This document shows, piece by piece, positions 5,489-7,017 of a stretch of 7,017 nucleotides of DNA. The translations under genes and the position numbers were made by a program. Source of the DNA: Bacteroidota bacterium (lineage in GTDB: Bacteria; Bacteroidota; Bacteroidia; NORP154); contig NVRZ01000165.1 of the NCBI GenBank assembly GCA_002401055.1, forward strand, positions 1 to 7,017, in the 5' to 3' direction. A model generated the notes under the pieces. The model worked only from the letters and a program-made list of their open reading frames with translations, had not been told where the DNA came from and made no database searches. The stretch's first letter is position 1. Each line of letters opens with the position of its first letter.

Positions 5489-7017
5489 ATGAAACTCAAT
5501 CTTTTTCTGATTAGTGTGTGTCTTCTGGGAATATCCAGCTGGGGCCAGGCGCAAAGGTTGAAAGAGTTTACCAAAGAGCCCGACAAGTATTTCGAGCAGC
5601 TCACAACTTGGATGACGACCTCGTATGAAGGCGGACAAAACGTTATGGATGAATTCCAGGCAATATGGAAAATTGAGAACCTAGAAATTAAGGAACAGGA
5701 AAAAGTATACAAACTTGCAAACCATGCTCTAAAACGTAGAATGAAAGCTATCGGTGATTCTGTGAGTTTTACATATGGACCTACAACACAAAAATTAACT
5801 GACGGCCAAATAGAGTTCGTTTATGAAACATCTAATGCGATGCTTAAAAAACGACTTAAGCCCTCCCCTCATTTCCGAGACTATCTACTTACACTAATTA
5901 ATCTTACCACCACAGGGCAATCAGAAGTTAGCTTCAGCGCGTGGCAGAAGAGCTTGAACAAACTAATTGAAACAGCAAGATCAAGAAAAATCGTTGCCTA
6001 CCTAGATTTCTCAAACAAACTGTTCGCGCAAGATGTATTGTACAAATCAAATTCTGTAACCTGGGCAGCTGGAAACAGAAACTACTCATTTGAATTTGAC
6101 AGTCTGCCAAAGATTGTATTTCAAAAAGTAGATCTTAAATGTTATTCTAAGGGAGACAGCTCAATTATATATGGCACTTCTGGCGCCTATTACCCCACCA
6201 GTAAGCTATGGGTTGGAAAAGGTGGCAAAGTAACATGGCTAAGGTGTGATGTAGATGAGAAAATAGTTAGAGCAACTCTGTCCAATTATAAAATACCTCT
6301 TAAAAGTGCCTCATTTATTGCCGATTCAGTCATATTCTACAATACCAACTATTTTGACAAACCATTACAAGGTATTTTAAATGATAAACTGAAGGCTAAC
6401 GTTTCTGCTAAAAACGCATCCTATCCAAGATTTGATTCTTACGATAAACGACTGCAGATTAATAATTTGTTTGACAAAGTAGATTATGACGGTGGATTTT
6501 CAATGCAAGGGGCTAAGCTAATTGGATCAGGTAGTAAGGAAGAAGATGCATATGTAACATTTAAGCTATACTTTGAAAATGACTCAATAAAAAGAAATCA
6601 AGAGCGATTTCTTGTCGTGGCGTCAAAGTCGTTTGTAATCGATATAAACGGAATTAAATCGCATAAAGCTGCCGTTACATTTTATCTAGATGAAGACTCC
6701 GTTCACCACCCTCAGCTTCAAATGAAACTAATTATTAAAAAAGCAGGTGATAAGATTATAAGCAGGCAGTTGGTCTTAATACGTGAAGACAAAGGATTGG
6801 CACGTAGCCCCTATTTCAATACGTATCACGAAATAGATATGAATTTTGAAGCTCTCTATTGGGACATTGATCATCCAAGAATGGAATTTAAAAGACTAAA
6901 AGGAATTGGTTCAGAAAGCAAGGCGGATTTTGAATCAACTGACTACTACCGTAAGAACAGATATGAAAGAATTCAAGGAATGGATCCGGTACATCCATTG
7001 GTGGAACTACGGCAATA
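5489..7017 (+). CDS. Large predicted exported protein of unknown function, 5' part (runs off window)
   Basis: An uninterrupted reading frame of 509 codons runs from the ATG at 5489 to the last base of the window, with no stop. It begins 3 bases after the tpiA stop. The N-terminus MKLNLFLISVCLLGISSWGQA has a lysine, a hydrophobic core and a small-x-Ala end, which fits a signal peptide cleaved after Ala21; no lipobox Cys is placed suitably, although Cys11 lies in the core. The rest is soluble and rich in Lys, Ser, Tyr and Phe, with an early helical-looking part (about 30-170) and a later part that looks rich in beta strands (about 190-460). A notable segment is YYPTSKLWVGKGGKVTWLRCDVDEK, with GKGGK at 243-247, followed by a region with alternating aromatic residues. 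I do not recognise a catalytic motif. It faintly resembles large hypothetical secreted proteins I associate with Bacteroidota, but I cannot name a family. Codon use and base composition look like those of its neighbours, with no sign of transfer. Confidence 0.85.
   Translation, partial: MKLNLFLISVCLLGISSWGQAQRLKEFTKEPDKYFEQLTTWMTTSYEGGQNVMDEFQAIWKIENLEIKEQEKVYKLANHALKRRMKAIGDSVSFTYGPTTQKLTDGQIEFVYETSNAMLKKRLKPSPHFRDYLLTLINLTTTGQSEVSFSAWQKSLNKLIETARSRKIVAYLDFSNKLFAQDVLYKSNSVTWAAGNRNYSFEFDSLPKIVFQKVDLKCYSKGDSSIIYGTSGAYYPTSKLWVGKGGKVTWLRCDVDEKIVRATLSNYKIPLKSASFIADSVIFYNTNYFDKPLQGILNDKLKANVSAKNASYPRFDSYDKRLQINNLFDKVDYDGGFSMQGAKLIGSGSKEEDAYVTFKLYFENDSIKRNQERFLVVASKSFVIDINGIKSHKAAVTFYLDEDSVHHPQLQMKLIIKKAGDKIISRQLVLIREDKGLARSPYFNTYHEIDMNFEALYWDIDHPRMEFKRLKGIGSESKADFESTDYYRKNRYERIQGMDPVHPLVELRQ

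Noticed and set aside
5438..5712. Two minus-strand frames (66 and 76 codons) over the end of tpiA and the start of the following gene
   Set aside because: The plus strand here is explained by tpiA and by the long frame with a signal peptide starting at 5489.
6215..6229. GKGGK in the exported protein as a nucleotide-binding P-loop
   Set aside because: It lacks the GxxxxGK(S/T) form and no Walker B motif is visible; the protein is predicted to be exported, where ATP is absent.

Overview
The window reads as a chromosomal housekeeping segment of a Bacteroidota bacterium, most likely a Flavobacteriales or Cytophagales relative. Three things point there. The DNA is AT-rich, with A/T-rich translation leaders and few Shine-Dalgarno sites. 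Several protein families are typical of that phylum: a peptide deformylase with the 'ISKGK' tail, a tandem DUF1599 protein and a DoxX-type membrane protein of the BT_3928 kind. The gene order folP / DUF1599 / DoxX / tpiA is also one I recall from this group. I see no insertion sequence, CRISPR array, RNA gene or phage gene.

Layout. At 1-225 is the C-terminal end of peptide deformylase (def), followed after 10 bases by a TPR-like lipoprotein gene (236-796). This pair converges with folP (dihydropteroate synthase, minus strand, 797-1687); the two stop codons touch with no base between them. folP is divergent, across only 20 bases, from a tightly packed plus-strand run. That run holds a tandem-repeat DUF1599 protein (1708-2280), a polytopic DoxX/MauE-like protein with a thioredoxin-like C-terminal domain that lacks CxxC (2282-3598), an OppB/DppB-type ABC permease (3606-4685), triosephosphate isomerase tpiA (4721-5485), and the start of a large predicted exported protein (5489 to beyond 7017).

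How the genes fit together. Spacings of 1, 7, 35 and 3 bases in the plus-strand run suggest one transcription unit, possibly with extra initiation before tpiA. The enzymes belong to unrelated central processes: folate synthesis, glycolysis and N-terminal protein processing. The associated proteins are poorly characterised: DUF1599, the DoxX-thioredoxin protein, the TPR lipoprotein and the long exported protein. The permease is half of a usual OppB/OppC pair and its partner is not in the window.

I found no clear new biological system. The best leads are the DUF1599 tandem duplication next to folP, the DoxX protein with a degenerate thioredoxin-like domain, and the unrecognised exported protein that fills the last 1.5 kb.
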